Assembly (NCBI GenBank): GCA_014654065.1
Contig: JACWDM010000004.1
Coordinates: 95,080-133,764 of the forward strand
Reading direction: 5' to 3'
DNA: 38,685 nucleotides
DNA from: Pelagibacterales bacterium SAG-MED15
GTDB lineage: Bacteria > Pseudomonadota > Alphaproteobacteria > Pelagibacterales > Pelagibacteraceae
The notes below the pieces were generated by a model. That model saw only the letters and a list, made by a program, of their open reading frames with translations, ran no database searches and was not told the DNA's origin. The translations under genes and the position numbers were made by a program. Of this stretch, positions 7,820 to 15,822 are shown piece by piece; position 1 is the stretch's first letter; each line of letters opens with the position of its first letter.

Positions 7820-8514
7820 TTAGAAACGATGCGCTTCCAAATAAGTTCACTTTGTATTGTAGAAGGTTTTTTTATTTTTTAAAAAATGAGAGATTTAACA
7901 AAAAATTTAATTATGATTGGAATAAAACGTTAACTAGATTTGATATCATTAATCAAATTATCAAAACAAAAAAGTTTAAATCCTATCTAGAAATTGGATG
8001 TCAAAGTGATGTCAATTTCTCAAAAATCTTAATTGATAATAAAGTTGGCGTAGACCCCCAAACAGGTGGAACTATTCCAATGACTAGTGATGATTTTTTT
8101 TTACAAAATAAAGATACTTATGATTTAATCTTTATTGATGGTTTGCATATTCATGAACAAGTATTGAAAGATATAGATAATTCCCTAAATGTTTTAAACG
8201 ATGGAGGTGTAATTTTGCTGCATGATTGTCTTCCAGCTAAGATTTGGCATCAAACTATTCCACAAACCCATTCTAGTTGGAATGGTGATGTTTGGAAATC
8301 AATTGTTCAGTCAAGGACTAGAGCTGACATAGATACTTATACCATTAAAGCTGATCAAGGATTAGGGCTTATTTTAAAAAGAAAAAATAAAGATTTATTA
8401 GTTCATCCAATAGAAAATTTTAAAAATTTAAAATTCAAAGATTATTATAATCATCATGATAAGTTTATGAGACTTATTGATGAAAACAAAGTTTTAGATA
8501 TTATAAATGAATAA
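7816..8514 (+). CDS. Class I SAM-dependent methyltransferase
   Basis: A 232-residue protein. YLEIGCQSDVNF is the SAM-binding motif I after beta strand 1, YDLIFIDGLHIHEQVLKDI carries the motif IV acidic residues, and GGVILLHDCLPA is the family's later strand. This is the Methyltransf_24 arrangement, often found in cell-surface glycan or glycosyl methylation clusters, although no such genes are adjacent. Substrate unknown. The gene overlaps the racemase-family gene by 4 bases and is followed at once by a hairpin terminator whose stem begins in the stop codon. Confidence 0.78.
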   Translation: MIRNDALPNKFTLYCRRFFYFLKNERFNKKFNYDWNKTLTRFDIINQIIKTKKFKSYLEIGCQSDVNFSKILIDNKVGVDPQTGGTIPMTSDDFFLQNKDTYDLIFIDGLHIHEQVLKDIDNSLNVLNDGGVILLHDCLPAKIWHQTIPQTHSSWNGDVWKSIVQSRTRADIDTYTIKADQGLGLILKRKNKDLLVHPIENFKNLKFKDYYNHHDKFMRLIDENKVLDIINE

Positions 8515-8545
8515 ACCAACAACCCTTTTAAAAGTTGTTGGTTTA
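8512..8545. terminator. Bidirectional hairpin terminator between convergent genes
   Basis: A perfect 12-bp stem (TAAACCAACAAC at 8512-8523 pairing with GTTGTTGGTTTA at 8534-8545) with a 10-base loop, followed on the plus strand by a T-rich stretch. It lies between the methyltransferase (plus) and the peroxiredoxin (minus), whose 3' ends converge, so it can serve both. The stem includes the methyltransferase stop codon. Confidence 0.75.
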
Positions 8546-8561
8546 TTTAATTATTTTAGTA

Positions 8562-9224
8562 TTATTTCTTTGGATCTGGAACTTTACGTAAATATGGTTT
8601 TACCGTCTCCCACCCGTCAGGATAAATCTTTTTAGCCTCTTCATCAGTAACCTTGGTAACAATAATTACGTCATCTCCAGGTTGCCAGTCTGCAGGTGTA
8701 GCAATTTTGTGTTCTGCAGTTCTTTGCATGGAGTCGATAGTTCTTAATATCTCATTAAAGTTTCTTCCTGTAGTCATAGGATAAGTTAGAAATAAGCCGA
8801 TTCTTTTATCTGGTCTTATAATGTAAACTGTTCTAACAGTTTCGTTATCAACTGCTGTTCTTCCCATTGAACTAGTTCCTGCATCCCCTTCTAACATGTT
8901 ATAAAGTTTTGCAACTTCTAACTTTTCATCGGCAACAATAGGATAGTTTGGTTTTAAACCACAAACATCCTTAATGTCCTCTAGCCACTTTACATGGTCA
9001 GAAACAGGGTCAACACTTAAACCCATTACTTTTACATTTCTCTTTTCAAACTCTGGTTTCATTTTTGCTAATGCACCAAGTTCTGTTGTACAAACCGGTG
9101 TAAAATCTTTTGGATGTGAAAATAATACACCCCAGCTATCACCTAGCCATTCATGAAAAGATAATTTGCCCTCAGATGTCTCTGCTGTAAAATCTGGAGC
9201 TTTACTATTTATTTTTAAAGTCAT
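8562..9224 (-). CDS. 1-Cys peroxiredoxin (Prx6/AhpC-TSA family)
   Basis: A 220-residue peroxiredoxin. The peroxidatic cysteine is C45 in the motif FTPVCTTELG, with the upstream SHPKDF that marks the Prx6 branch; the length and the C-terminal dimerisation extension (WETVKPYLRKVPDPKK) also fit Prx6 rather than the shorter 2-Cys AhpC. It should reduce hydrogen peroxide and organic peroxides in the cytoplasm. It is divergent from the sulfide:quinone oxidoreductase across a 137-base intergenic region that holds promoters for both; persulfide or peroxide chemistry may link them, but that is speculative. Confidence 0.9.
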   Translation of the reverse strand: MTLKINSKAPDFTAETSEGKLSFHEWLGDSWGVLFSHPKDFTPVCTTELGALAKMKPEFEKRNVKVMGLSVDPVSDHVKWLEDIKDVCGLKPNYPIVADEKLEVAKLYNMLEGDAGTSSMGRTAVDNETVRTVYIIRPDKRIGLFLTYPMTTGRNFNEILRTIDSMQRTAEHKIATPADWQPGDDVIIVTKVTDEEAKKIYPDGWETVKPYLRKVPDPKK

Positions 9225-9298
9225 TTTTACCTCTTATTAGTGATTGTTTATTAGAATAATTATAAGTTATTAGTCACATATTTCAACGATATTCAATT

Positions 9299-9327
9299 TT
9301 GTGAACTCAACTTATAGGATGTATATC
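9299..9327 (+). promoter_or_regulatory. Putative sigma-70 promoter of the sulfide oxidation genes
   Basis: TTGTGA (9299-9304) and TATATC (9322-9327) are spaced by 17 bases, each matching 4 of 6 consensus positions of -35 and -10 boxes. The predicted start is about 28 bases before the ATG at 9362. Position and spacing are good; in AT-rich DNA such matches are common. Confidence 0.35.
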
Positions 9328-9361
9328 TCTATTGAACATTAGATGCTACAATTTGCATATT

Positions 9362-10603
9362 ATGAATAACTCAAAACACTCAAATGTATTAATAATTGGT
9401 GGAGGATGCGCGGGGATATCTGTGGCATCTAGACTTCACAGTTTAAAATCGGATTTAAATATATCTATAATAGAGCCTTCAGATAAATCCTTGTATCAAG
9501 CGGCTTGGACATTAGTTGGTGCAGGAGCATATGACAAAGATAAAACAATAAAATCAATGTCTGAAGTTATGCCAAGTTATGTTAATTGGATAAAAAGCCA
9601 TGCTCAAAGTTTTTCGCCAGAGTCCAATACTGTTAAAACTTCGGATGGTGACTGTACTTATGACTACCTTGTAGTATGTCCAGGATTAAAATTAAACTTT
9701 GATGGAGTTGCAGGATTAAAAGAGTCATTAGGTAAAAATAATGTCTGTACAAATTATGATGCAGATATGGCTGTATATACGTGGGAATGTTTAAAAAATT
9801 TAAACGGTGGAACTTTGTTATTCACTGAGCCACCTATGCCTATTAAATGTGCCGGTGCACCTCAGAAGATTGCTTACTTGGCAGCAGACCATCTTAAAAA
9901 GAAAGGAATGCTAGATAATAGTAACTTAGAATTTTTATGTGCCAAACCAGTTATATTTGGTGTTCCACATTTTCAAGGACCTTTAAATGAGGTTTGCGAC
10001 TCTTATGGTATCAAGAGAAGTTTTCAGCATAATTTAATATCTGTAGACGGAAATGCTAAAGAAGCGGTTTTTAAACAATCAGACAAAGATGGTAATTCAA
10101 AGGAAGTTACAAAGAAATTTGACTTTATTCATGTAACACCACCTCAAACTTCTCCAGATTTTATTAAAAACAGTCCACTTGCTGATGCTGGTGGATGGGT
10201 AGATGTTGATCATAAAAATGGAACACTTAGACATACAAAATATGAAAATATTTATAGTCTTGGGGATGTAATGAATGCACCTAACGCTAAGACAGGTGCA
10301 GCGGTAAGAAAACAAGCACCAATTGTTGCGCACAATATTATAAAAGATATTAATAAATCGTCAGATGAATATAGACTTTACGATGGATATGGAGCTTGTC
10401 CTTTAACTGTAGCTTATGGCAAGGTAATGCTTGCTGAATTCTGTTATGGAGGAAAGGTCACACCTAGTTTTCCTTTTGATCCAACGAAACCAAGTTCATT
10501 TTATTGGCAAATGAAATCAAAACTTTTTCCTTGGTTGCAGTGGAATGTAATGTTTAAAGGAAAAGAGTGGAGTAAACCTGCACATAAAGCTATTGCAAAA
10601 TAG
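9362..10603 (+). CDS. sqr: Sulfide:quinone oxidoreductase (mitochondrial-type)
   Basis: A 413-residue flavoprotein counted from the ATG at 9362. A TTG 30 bases upstream would add ten residues but is less likely: the FAD motif LIIGGGCAGIS then begins at residue 10, as is normal. The two redox cysteines of the SQR family are seen in PIKCAGAPQKI and GYGACPLTVAY, and the C-terminus (EFCYGGKVTPSFPFDP, then WNVMFKG) resembles the human/type II enzyme. It oxidises sulfide to protein persulfide and passes electrons to ubiquinone at the membrane. A persulfide dioxygenase follows 36 bases downstream, the standard partner. Confidence 0.9.
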   Translation: MNNSKHSNVLIIGGGCAGISVASRLHSLKSDLNISIIEPSDKSLYQAAWTLVGAGAYDKDKTIKSMSEVMPSYVNWIKSHAQSFSPESNTVKTSDGDCTYDYLVVCPGLKLNFDGVAGLKESLGKNNVCTNYDADMAVYTWECLKNLNGGTLLFTEPPMPIKCAGAPQKIAYLAADHLKKKGMLDNSNLEFLCAKPVIFGVPHFQGPLNEVCDSYGIKRSFQHNLISVDGNAKEAVFKQSDKDGNSKEVTKKFDFIHVTPPQTSPDFIKNSPLADAGGWVDVDHKNGTLRHTKYENIYSLGDVMNAPNAKTGAAVRKQAPIVAHNIIKDINKSSDEYRLYDGYGACPLTVAYGKVMLAEFCYGGKVTPSFPFDPTKPSSFYWQMKSKLFPWLQWNVMFKGKEWSKPAHKAIAK

Positions 10604-10639
10604 TTCCAATTAAATAAAATCATTTCAAAGATACAAGTT

Positions 10640-11332
10640 ATGATTTTTAAACAACTATTTGACAATAAATCTTCTACTTATACCTATGTTCTTGCAAGTG
10701 ACAAAGGAAGGGAAGCTTTAATAATTGACCCTGTAATAGAGCATACTAATGAATATATAAAACTTTTAAAAGATTTGGATTTAAAATTAGTTAAGGTAAT
10801 TGACACACATATACATGCCGATCATGTAACAGGTTTGAATGAATTGAGTCAAAAAACAGATTGTACGAAGATTATGGGTGAAAAATCAAAGTCTGAAGTT
10901 GTTGACTTACATGTTAAAGAGGATGATAAAATTAAAATTGAAAATATTGAGCTTAAAGTATTGTATACGCCTGGTCATACAGATTGTTCTTATAGTTTTT
11001 TAATGAATGATAGAGTCTTTACAGGTGATACATTATTAATAAATGGAACTGGTAGAACAGATTTTCAAAATGGAAGTGCTAAGGATCAATATAACTCTCT
11101 GTTTAATAAATTATTAAAACTTCCTGAAAACACAATTGTTTTACCTGCGCATGATTATAACGGTAAAAAATCATCGACCATAGGTAACGAAATTAAAAAT
11201 AATCCAAGACTACAAGTAAGCTCTGAAGATCAGTATATTGAGATTATGAACAATTTAAATTTGGCAAACCCAAAAATGATGGATATTGCAGTCCCTGCTA
11301 ATGTAAAAGGCTTAACAGCAGATCAATTATAA
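10640..11332 (+). CDS. ETHE1-type persulfide dioxygenase (metallo-beta-lactamase fold)
   Basis: A 230-residue MBL-fold protein. The HxHxDH motif is THIHADH, further ligands lie in TPGHTDCS and FTGDTLL, and GRTDFQNG contains the arginine that marks ETHE1 enzymes, which use a single Fe(II) rather than two zincs. It converts glutathione persulfide and oxygen to sulfite. It follows SQR in the same direction, giving the sulfide-to-sulfite route; no rhodanese or sulfite oxidase gene is in the window. Length equals that of stand-alone ETHE1 proteins. Confidence 0.9.
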   Translation: MIFKQLFDNKSSTYTYVLASDKGREALIIDPVIEHTNEYIKLLKDLDLKLVKVIDTHIHADHVTGLNELSQKTDCTKIMGEKSKSEVVDLHVKEDDKIKIENIELKVLYTPGHTDCSYSFLMNDRVFTGDTLLINGTGRTDFQNGSAKDQYNSLFNKLLKLPENTIVLPAHDYNGKKSSTIGNEIKNNPRLQVSSEDQYIEIMNNLNLANPKMMDIAVPANVKGLTADQL

Positions 11333-11384
11333 TTAGCGTCAAATTAAGCATTGAAATTTTTAGTTGAATAATTATAAATCATTT

Positions 11385-11504
11385 ATGCTTTGTGAGAATT
11401 TAAAATGTAAGTGCCCTAACTGTATAAACAGTAAATGCAAATGTGATGGCACTATAGATTGTCGTTGCAAACCTGAAGAGACTACTTGTTGTTGCGATAA
11501 GTAG
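11385..11504 (+). CDS. 39-residue Cys-rich, metallothionein-like peptide
   Basis: A short ORF, ATG 11385 to TAG 11502-11504, encodes 39 residues with 11 cysteines at positions 3, 8, 10, 13, 18, 20, 26, 28, 35, 36 and 37, arranged as CxCxxC, CxC, CxC and a final CCC, with lysines and acidic residues between and no aromatic residue. This is the composition of a metallothionein: soft-metal or thiol binding in the cytoplasm, as there is no signal peptide. It fills most of the 200-base gap between the persulfide dioxygenase and cysE, same strand. No clear ribosome site is visible upstream. It does not align obviously with SmtA-type metallothioneins as I recall them; possible roles are Cu/Zn/Cd buffering or persulfide storage. 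Confidence 0.7.
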   Translation: MLCENLKCKCPNCINSKCKCDGTIDCRCKPEETTCCCDK

Positions 11505-11532
11505 TTTTTGTAATCAAAAACCAAATTATATT

Positions 11533-12114
11533 ATGAATGATTTTTTAGAGTCTATTATTAAAAGAGATCCTGCTGCAAAATCTAAACTCTCAATAATTTT
11601 AACTTATCCAGGAGTTAAAGCAGTTTTTTTTCATAAAATTGCAAATTTTTTTGCAATAGCAAAGTTTGATTTGATAGCAAGAATAATTTCTCAGTTTTCA
11701 AGATTTTTAACTGGGATTGAAATTCATCCAAAGGCAAAAATTGGAAATAATTTATTTATAGATCATGGAATGGGTGTGGTTATTGGTGAGACATCTGATA
11801 TTGGTGATAATGTAACTATTTATCATATGGCTACATTAGGAGGTATTTCTCCAAGTATTAATTCAGATGATCAAAGAAATACAAAGAGACATCCAACTTT
11901 AATGGACAATGTTGTAGTTGGATCAGGTGCGCAAATATTAGGGCCTGTCACGATTGGTAAAAATGCAAAGATTGGTGCAAACGCTGTTGTAACAAAAGAT
12001 GTTCCACAAAATGCAATCATGGTTGGAATTCCAGCTAAAAATGTAGGTGAAAGTTCAGTTGATGATCCAACTTTTAAACCTTATGGTATCACCGAGCAAA
12101 GTGATAAAAATTAA
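11533..12114 (+). CDS. cysE: Serine O-acetyltransferase
   Basis: A 193-residue left-handed beta-helix acetyltransferase of the short (EpsC/CysE) type. Hexapeptide repeats run from about [15 protein letters not shown] through [14 protein letters not shown], and the catalytic His lies in [11 protein letters not shown], followed by the HMATLGG loop. It makes O-acetylserine from serine and acetyl-CoA. Its stop directly abuts the ATG of cysK, so the two form a cysteine synthesis pair. The C-terminus ends SDKN and lacks the terminal isoleucine that classical CysE inserts into the CysK active site. Confidence 0.92.
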   Translation: MNDFLESIIKRDPAAKSKLSIILTYPGVKAVFFHKIANFFAIAKFDLIARIISQFSRFLTGIEIHPKAKIGNNLFIDHGMGVVIGETSDIGDNVTIYHMATLGGISPSINSDDQRNTKRHPTLMDNVVVGSGAQILGPVTIGKNAKIGANAVVTKDVPQNAIMVGIPAKNVGESSVDDPTFKPYGITEQSDKN

Positions 12115-13116
12115 ATGAAAAACTCTCAAAATAATTTTATAGAAGGTGTTGGTAATACGCCTTTGGTGAAACTTCAAGCGGCATCAGAAATAACGGGATG
12201 TAATATTTATGGTAAAGCAGAATATTTAAATCCTGGTGGATCTGTTAAGGATAGAGCTGCGCTTGCTTTAATTACAGACGCAGAAGAAAAGAAACTTATT
12301 TCAAAAGGTGGAACTATAGTTGAAGGAACTGCAGGAAATACTGGTATTGGATTATGCTTAATAGGTAATTCTATTGGTTACAAAACTGTAATTGTAATGA
12401 ATGACAACCAAACACAAGAAAAAAAAGATATGCTTAAAAATATTGGTGCAGATCTTAGACTAGTGCCGCCAAAACCCTATAAGGACGATGGTAATTATGT
12501 AAAAGTTGCTGGTAGACTTGCAGACGAATTAAAAAATTCAAATAATCATGGAGTAGTTTGGGCAAATCAATTTGATAACACCGCAAATTCGAAAGGTCAT
12601 TACGAAAGTACAGGACCTGAAATTTGGGATCAAACAGATGGTAAAGTTGATGCTTTCATTTGTGCTTCAGGAACTGGTGGTACAATTGCAGGTGTCAGTA
12701 GTTTTTTAAAAGAAAAAAATAAAGATGTAAAAATTTATTTATCTGATCCAGCAGGATCATCACTTTACAATTATATAAAAAATGGTGAGCTTAAAAGTGA
12801 AGGTAGTTCAATAACTGAGGGAATTGGTTCTAGTAGAATAACTGCAAACTTTGCAGAAGCAAAGATTGATGGAGCTTTTTCTATAACTGATAATGAGTCT
12901 TTACCGGTATTATATGATCTAATTCAAAACGAAGGTCTAAGCCTTGGAACAAGTTGTGGAGTAAATATTGCAGGAGCAATCAAACTTGGTAAAGAATTAG
13001 GCCCTGGTAAAACCATTGTAACAATATTGTGCGACAAGAGTGATAAATATAATAGTAAATTGTTTAATAAAAAATTTCTTGAGGAAAAAGGTTTACCGTA
13101 TCCAAGCTGGATATAA
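12115..13116 (+). CDS. cysK: Cysteine synthase (O-acetylserine sulfhydrylase)
   Basis: A 333-residue PLP enzyme of fold type II. K45 in NPGGSVKDRAAL binds PLP, GTAGNTGIGL binds the substrate carboxylate, CASGTGGTIAG binds the PLP phosphate, and GTSCGVNIAG and ILCDKSDKY complete the pattern. It combines O-acetylserine with sulfide to form cysteine. It starts at the base after the cysE stop. Being downstream of SQR and the persulfide dioxygenase, it draws on the same sulfide pool that those enzymes remove. Slightly longer than E. coli CysK, with the extra residues in loops such as LVPPKPYKDDG. Confidence 0.92.
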   Translation: MKNSQNNFIEGVGNTPLVKLQAASEITGCNIYGKAEYLNPGGSVKDRAALALITDAEEKKLISKGGTIVEGTAGNTGIGLCLIGNSIGYKTVIVMNDNQTQEKKDMLKNIGADLRLVPPKPYKDDGNYVKVAGRLADELKNSNNHGVVWANQFDNTANSKGHYESTGPEIWDQTDGKVDAFICASGTGGTIAGVSSFLKEKNKDVKIYLSDPAGSSLYNYIKNGELKSEGSSITEGIGSSRITANFAEAKIDGAFSITDNESLPVLYDLIQNEGLSLGTSCGVNIAGAIKLGKELGPGKTIVTILCDKSDKYNSKLFNKKFLEEKGLPYPSWI

Positions 13117-13135
13117 TTGATATATTGTTATTAAT

Positions 13136-14293
13136 ATGAGATTAAAAGATTGTTATAATTTTGCAGATTTTAGAAAGCTTGCTGAGAAAAAATTACCCTC
13201 ACCTATCTTCCACTATATTGATGGTGCAGCTGACGATGAAATTACTTATAAAAGAAATACAAATGCATTTGATGATGTTGACTTAGTTCCGAATGTTTTA
13301 AGAGGTGTTGAAAATATAGATTTATCAACCACTATATTTGGAAAAAAATTAGATCTTCCTTTTTACTGTGCACCAACAGCTCTTCAAAGATTATTTCATT
13401 ATGATGGAGAACGTGCTGTAGGAAGAGCTGCTCAAAAGTTTAATACAATGTTTGGTGTTTCTGCATTGGCTACAGTTAGTGTAGAAGAAATATCTTCTTT
13501 AATTGATACTCCAAAAATGTTTCAATTTTATTTTCATAAAGATAGAGGGCTTAATGATTCATGTTTGGAAAGAGCAAAAGCGGCTAAGTTTGATGTTATG
13601 GCGTTAACAGTTGATACTATAACAGGAGGAAATCGAGAAAGAGATCTTAGAACTGGATTTACATCTCCCCCTAAACTTACATTATCAAGTTTATATAGTT
13701 TTGCTACAAAACCAATGTGGGGAATAAACTACTTAACTAAAGGAAAGTTTGAATTACCTCACTTACAAGATTTTGTAAAAGAAGGTACCAGCACAAACTC
13801 TTCTATCGGTAATTATTTTTCAACTATGTTGGATCAATCTATGAATTGGAATGACGCTGAAAAATTATGCTCTCAATGGGGTGGTCATTTTGCACTTAAA
13901 GGAATTATGAGTGTAGAAGATGCAAAGAAAGCAGTTGATATTGGATGTACAGGCATAATGGTTTCAAATCATGGAGGAAGACAACTTGATGGATCAAGAT
14001 CTCCTTTTGATCAATTAGCAGAAATCGTAGATGCAGTTGGTGATAAGATTGATGTTATTTGTGAAGGTGGATTTCAAAGAGGTACTCACATGTTAAAGGC
14101 ATTATCAATTGGTGCCAAAGCATGTTCAGGTGGAAGATTATATCTATATGCATTGGCTGCAGCGGGACAAGCGGGTGTTGAAAGAGCTTTAGGACAGTAC
14201 AAGACCGAATTAGAAAGAGACATGAAACTTATGGGTTGTACTAAAATCAGTGAACTTAATAGAAATAACCTTAGATTCAGAAATATTAAGTAA
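13136..14293 (+). CDS. FMN-dependent alpha-hydroxy-acid oxidase/dehydrogenase (LldD family)
   Basis: A 385-residue TIM-barrel flavoprotein. FHYIDGAADDEITYKRN at the N-terminus, the catalytic His and Arg in VSNHGGRQLDGSRS, and CEGGFQRGTHMLKALSIGAKA at the FMN phosphate site are family hallmarks. The usual DGG of that last motif is EGG here. Members oxidise L-lactate, glycolate, mandelate or related 2-hydroxyacids. L-lactate dehydrogenase is the commonest annotation, but specificity is open, and a sulfonated hydroxyacid such as sulfolactate cannot be excluded. It lies 19 bases after cysK, so it may be transcribed with the cysteine genes. Confidence 0.88.
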   Translation: MRLKDCYNFADFRKLAEKKLPSPIFHYIDGAADDEITYKRNTNAFDDVDLVPNVLRGVENIDLSTTIFGKKLDLPFYCAPTALQRLFHYDGERAVGRAAQKFNTMFGVSALATVSVEEISSLIDTPKMFQFYFHKDRGLNDSCLERAKAAKFDVMALTVDTITGGNRERDLRTGFTSPPKLTLSSLYSFATKPMWGINYLTKGKFELPHLQDFVKEGTSTNSSIGNYFSTMLDQSMNWNDAEKLCSQWGGHFALKGIMSVEDAKKAVDIGCTGIMVSNHGGRQLDGSRSPFDQLAEIVDAVGDKIDVICEGGFQRGTHMLKALSIGAKACSGGRLYLYALAAAGQAGVERALGQYKTELERDMKLMGCTKISELNRNNLRFRNIK

Positions 14294-14348
14294 ATTTACA
14301 ACCTAACCTTTGCATTTTGGTCATAGCACAGCGTCAGTTTTTACACTT

Positions 14349-14354
14349 TATAAT
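14349..14354 (+). promoter_or_regulatory. Consensus -10 box before the small-protein cassette
   Basis: The 101-base gap after the LldD-family gene contains a perfect TATAAT at 14349-14354, with predicted transcription start about 34 bases before the ATG at 14395. No good -35 box lies at 16-18 bases spacing. It marks a likely separate transcription start for the cassette. Confidence 0.4.
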
Positions 14355-14394
14355 AAATTCTTAACATTTTAAGTTTAAGTTAAGGATAATTACA

Positions 14395-14772
14395 ATGAAA
14401 AAAATATTTTTAATTTTAATAAGCTTGATATTTATGAATACAGCTAATGCAGAGGACTTAAGTAAAGAAAATACTGACAAGGCATGGGATTGTGTTGGTA
14501 TTTACATGGCTAATTACTTTTTACCATCAGGTGAAAGTTTTGAGTATGGTATGAAAGAAAAATCAATGGCATCAGTTAAAGTTTGGAAAGAATATGCTTT
14601 AGAAGTGGGAATTAAAGAAGAAGTTTGGGATGCAGGAGTTAACAAGTCTGTAGATAAATATTACGGATCTAAATATGATGAAAAATTAACCGAAGGTTGT
14701 CATGCATTTCTTGAAAAAACAATTCCAAATGGCGAAGAGAGAGTAAAGAAGGTAGCTCAAACATTATATTAA
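14395..14772 (+). CDS. Small secreted protein, unknown family
   Basis: A 125-residue protein with a clear signal peptide (hydrophobic MKKIFLILISLIFMNTANA, cleavage after residue 19). The mature part is helical-looking and has two cysteines, C33 and C102, that could form a disulfide in the periplasm, with Trp- and Lys-rich segments between. I do not recognise the family. It has a TTAAGGAT ribosome site and a TATAAT box upstream, and is the first gene of a seven- or eight-gene co-directional run of very small proteins, 13 bases before the first NTF2-like gene. Confidence 0.75.
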   Translation: MKKIFLILISLIFMNTANAEDLSKENTDKAWDCVGIYMANYFLPSGESFEYGMKEKSMASVKVWKEYALEVGIKEEVWDAGVNKSVDKYYGSKYDEKLTEGCHAFLEKTIPNGEERVKKVAQTLY

Positions 14773-14785
14773 CAAAGGAGAAAAA

Positions 14786-15169
14786 ATGGACGTAAAAGAA
14801 CAAACGAGAAAAGCTTACGAGCTTTTTGGTAAAGGCGATATGGAAACTTTTTTTAATGAAATGATTGATGATAATATTGTTTGGACATTTCCAGGTAAAG
14901 AAGGTGTTCATCCATTATCAGGGGTGCATAAAGGTAAACAAGCAATGATGGCTGCAATGTCAAAAATTCCTGCGATATGGCCAAATTTTCATTTAAAGAT
15001 TTTAGACATGATCAGTGAAGGTAATAAAGTATTTGTTAGAGTGCATGCAACTGCTGACAACATGGATACTATGTTTGGTCATTATTTTGAGTCTAGTGAT
15101 GAAGGAAAAACTAAAGTTATGATGACTTTTGATGATACTCTGAGCATGTTCAATGCTATGAAAAAATAA
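14786..15169 (+). CDS. NTF2/SnoaL-like protein
   Basis: A 127-residue protein with the SnoaL/ketosteroid-isomerase layout: an N-terminal helix pair (VKEQTRKAYELFGKGDMETFF), then DDNIVWTFPG, a central GKQAMMAAMSKI helix, and a long curved sheet (ILDMISEGNKVFVRVHATAD). Such cone-shaped folds house small hydrophobic or polar substrates; many act as cyclases, isomerases or hydratases, others only bind ligands. No catalytic assignment can be made. A strong AAAGGAG ribosome site precedes it. A second, shorter NTF2-like gene closes the same cassette at 16458. Confidence 0.75.
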   Translation: MDVKEQTRKAYELFGKGDMETFFNEMIDDNIVWTFPGKEGVHPLSGVHKGKQAMMAAMSKIPAIWPNFHLKILDMISEGNKVFVRVHATADNMDTMFGHYFESSDEGKTKVMMTFDDTLSMFNAMKK

Positions 15170-15192
15170 AAACTAAACTAGAAAGGAAAAAA

Positions 15193-15486
15193 ATGAAAGA
15201 TTATTTAACAACACATATGTTTAAATCAGCAGAGATGAAGAAGAAAATGCAAGAAACAATGGGGTCAATGACGCCTGAAGATATTGTTAAATCTACAACT
15301 GGTCCAAAGGCAGTTTGTCAATCATCATTTGTTTCTCCTGGAGACGATTTAGTAATGTTTTGTCACTGGAAGGCTGAGAGTGAAGAAGCAATCAATGAAC
15401 AACTAGGACCTATGAATGATTTTTATGAGCCACATAAACATCAAGTAATTGAACAAATTATGGATTTCAATAAAATGAGATCTTAA
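15193..15486 (+). CDS. Small protein, possible dimeric alpha/beta-barrel fold
   Basis: A 97-residue soluble protein, preceded by GAAAGGA at good spacing. The order helix (SAEMKKKMQETMGSM), strand (KAVCQSSFVS), strand (DLVMFCHWKAES), helix (EEAINEQLG) and strand (HQVIEQIMDF) fits a ferredoxin-like domain of the kind found in antibiotic-biosynthesis-monooxygenase and DUF4242-type proteins. Family membership is not certain. Two cysteines, 36 and 52 or thereabouts, sit on adjacent predicted strands. It lies in the same operon as its neighbours. Confidence 0.65.
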   Translation: MKDYLTTHMFKSAEMKKKMQETMGSMTPEDIVKSTTGPKAVCQSSFVSPGDDLVMFCHWKAESEEAINEQLGPMNDFYEPHKHQVIEQIMDFNKMRS

Positions 15487-15522
15487 ATAACAATTAGAAA
15501 ATTGAGATAAAAATAGTAAGTG

Positions 15523-15810
15523 ATGTCTGCATACGTTATTGCCCAAATTAATATGAAGCACAAAGAGGGTTTCAAAGAATATGCTGATAAAGTTCCACAA
15601 ACAATAAAGAACTTTGGGGGTAAATATTTAGTGAGAGCTGGAGAATTTCAAACCAAAGAGGGTAAATGGGATTTTTCTAGAAATGTTATAATAGAATTTC
15701 CAAGCTATGAAATTGCTTTGAAATGGTACAACTCAGATGAATATAAACCTATCAAACAAATGCGTTTAGATAATGCTGAGGGAAATTTAATAATAGTAAA
15801 AGGAATATAA
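15523..15810 (+). CDS. DUF1330 family protein
   Basis: A 95-residue protein starting at the ATG at 15523; a GTG directly before it would add one residue. AYVIAQINMKHKEGFKEYADKVP (first strand and helix), then GGKYLVRAGEFQ, and the ending FPSYEIALKWYNSDEYKPI with a glycine-poor final strand are the DUF1330 signature, a small dimeric ferredoxin-like fold. Function is unknown for the family; structural relatives include small monooxygenases and stress-response proteins. Ribosome site is weak compared with the rest of the cassette. Confidence 0.85.
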   Translation: MSAYVIAQINMKHKEGFKEYADKVPQTIKNFGGKYLVRAGEFQTKEGKWDFSRNVIIEFPSYEIALKWYNSDEYKPIKQMRLDNAEGNLIIVKGI

Positions 15811-15822
15811 AGGAGAAAAAAA

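Noticed and set aside
9332..9361. TTG start ten codons upstream for the sulfide:quinone oxidoreductase
   Set aside because: The ATG at 9362 places the FAD motif at the usual distance, and the TTG lies at the predicted transcription start.
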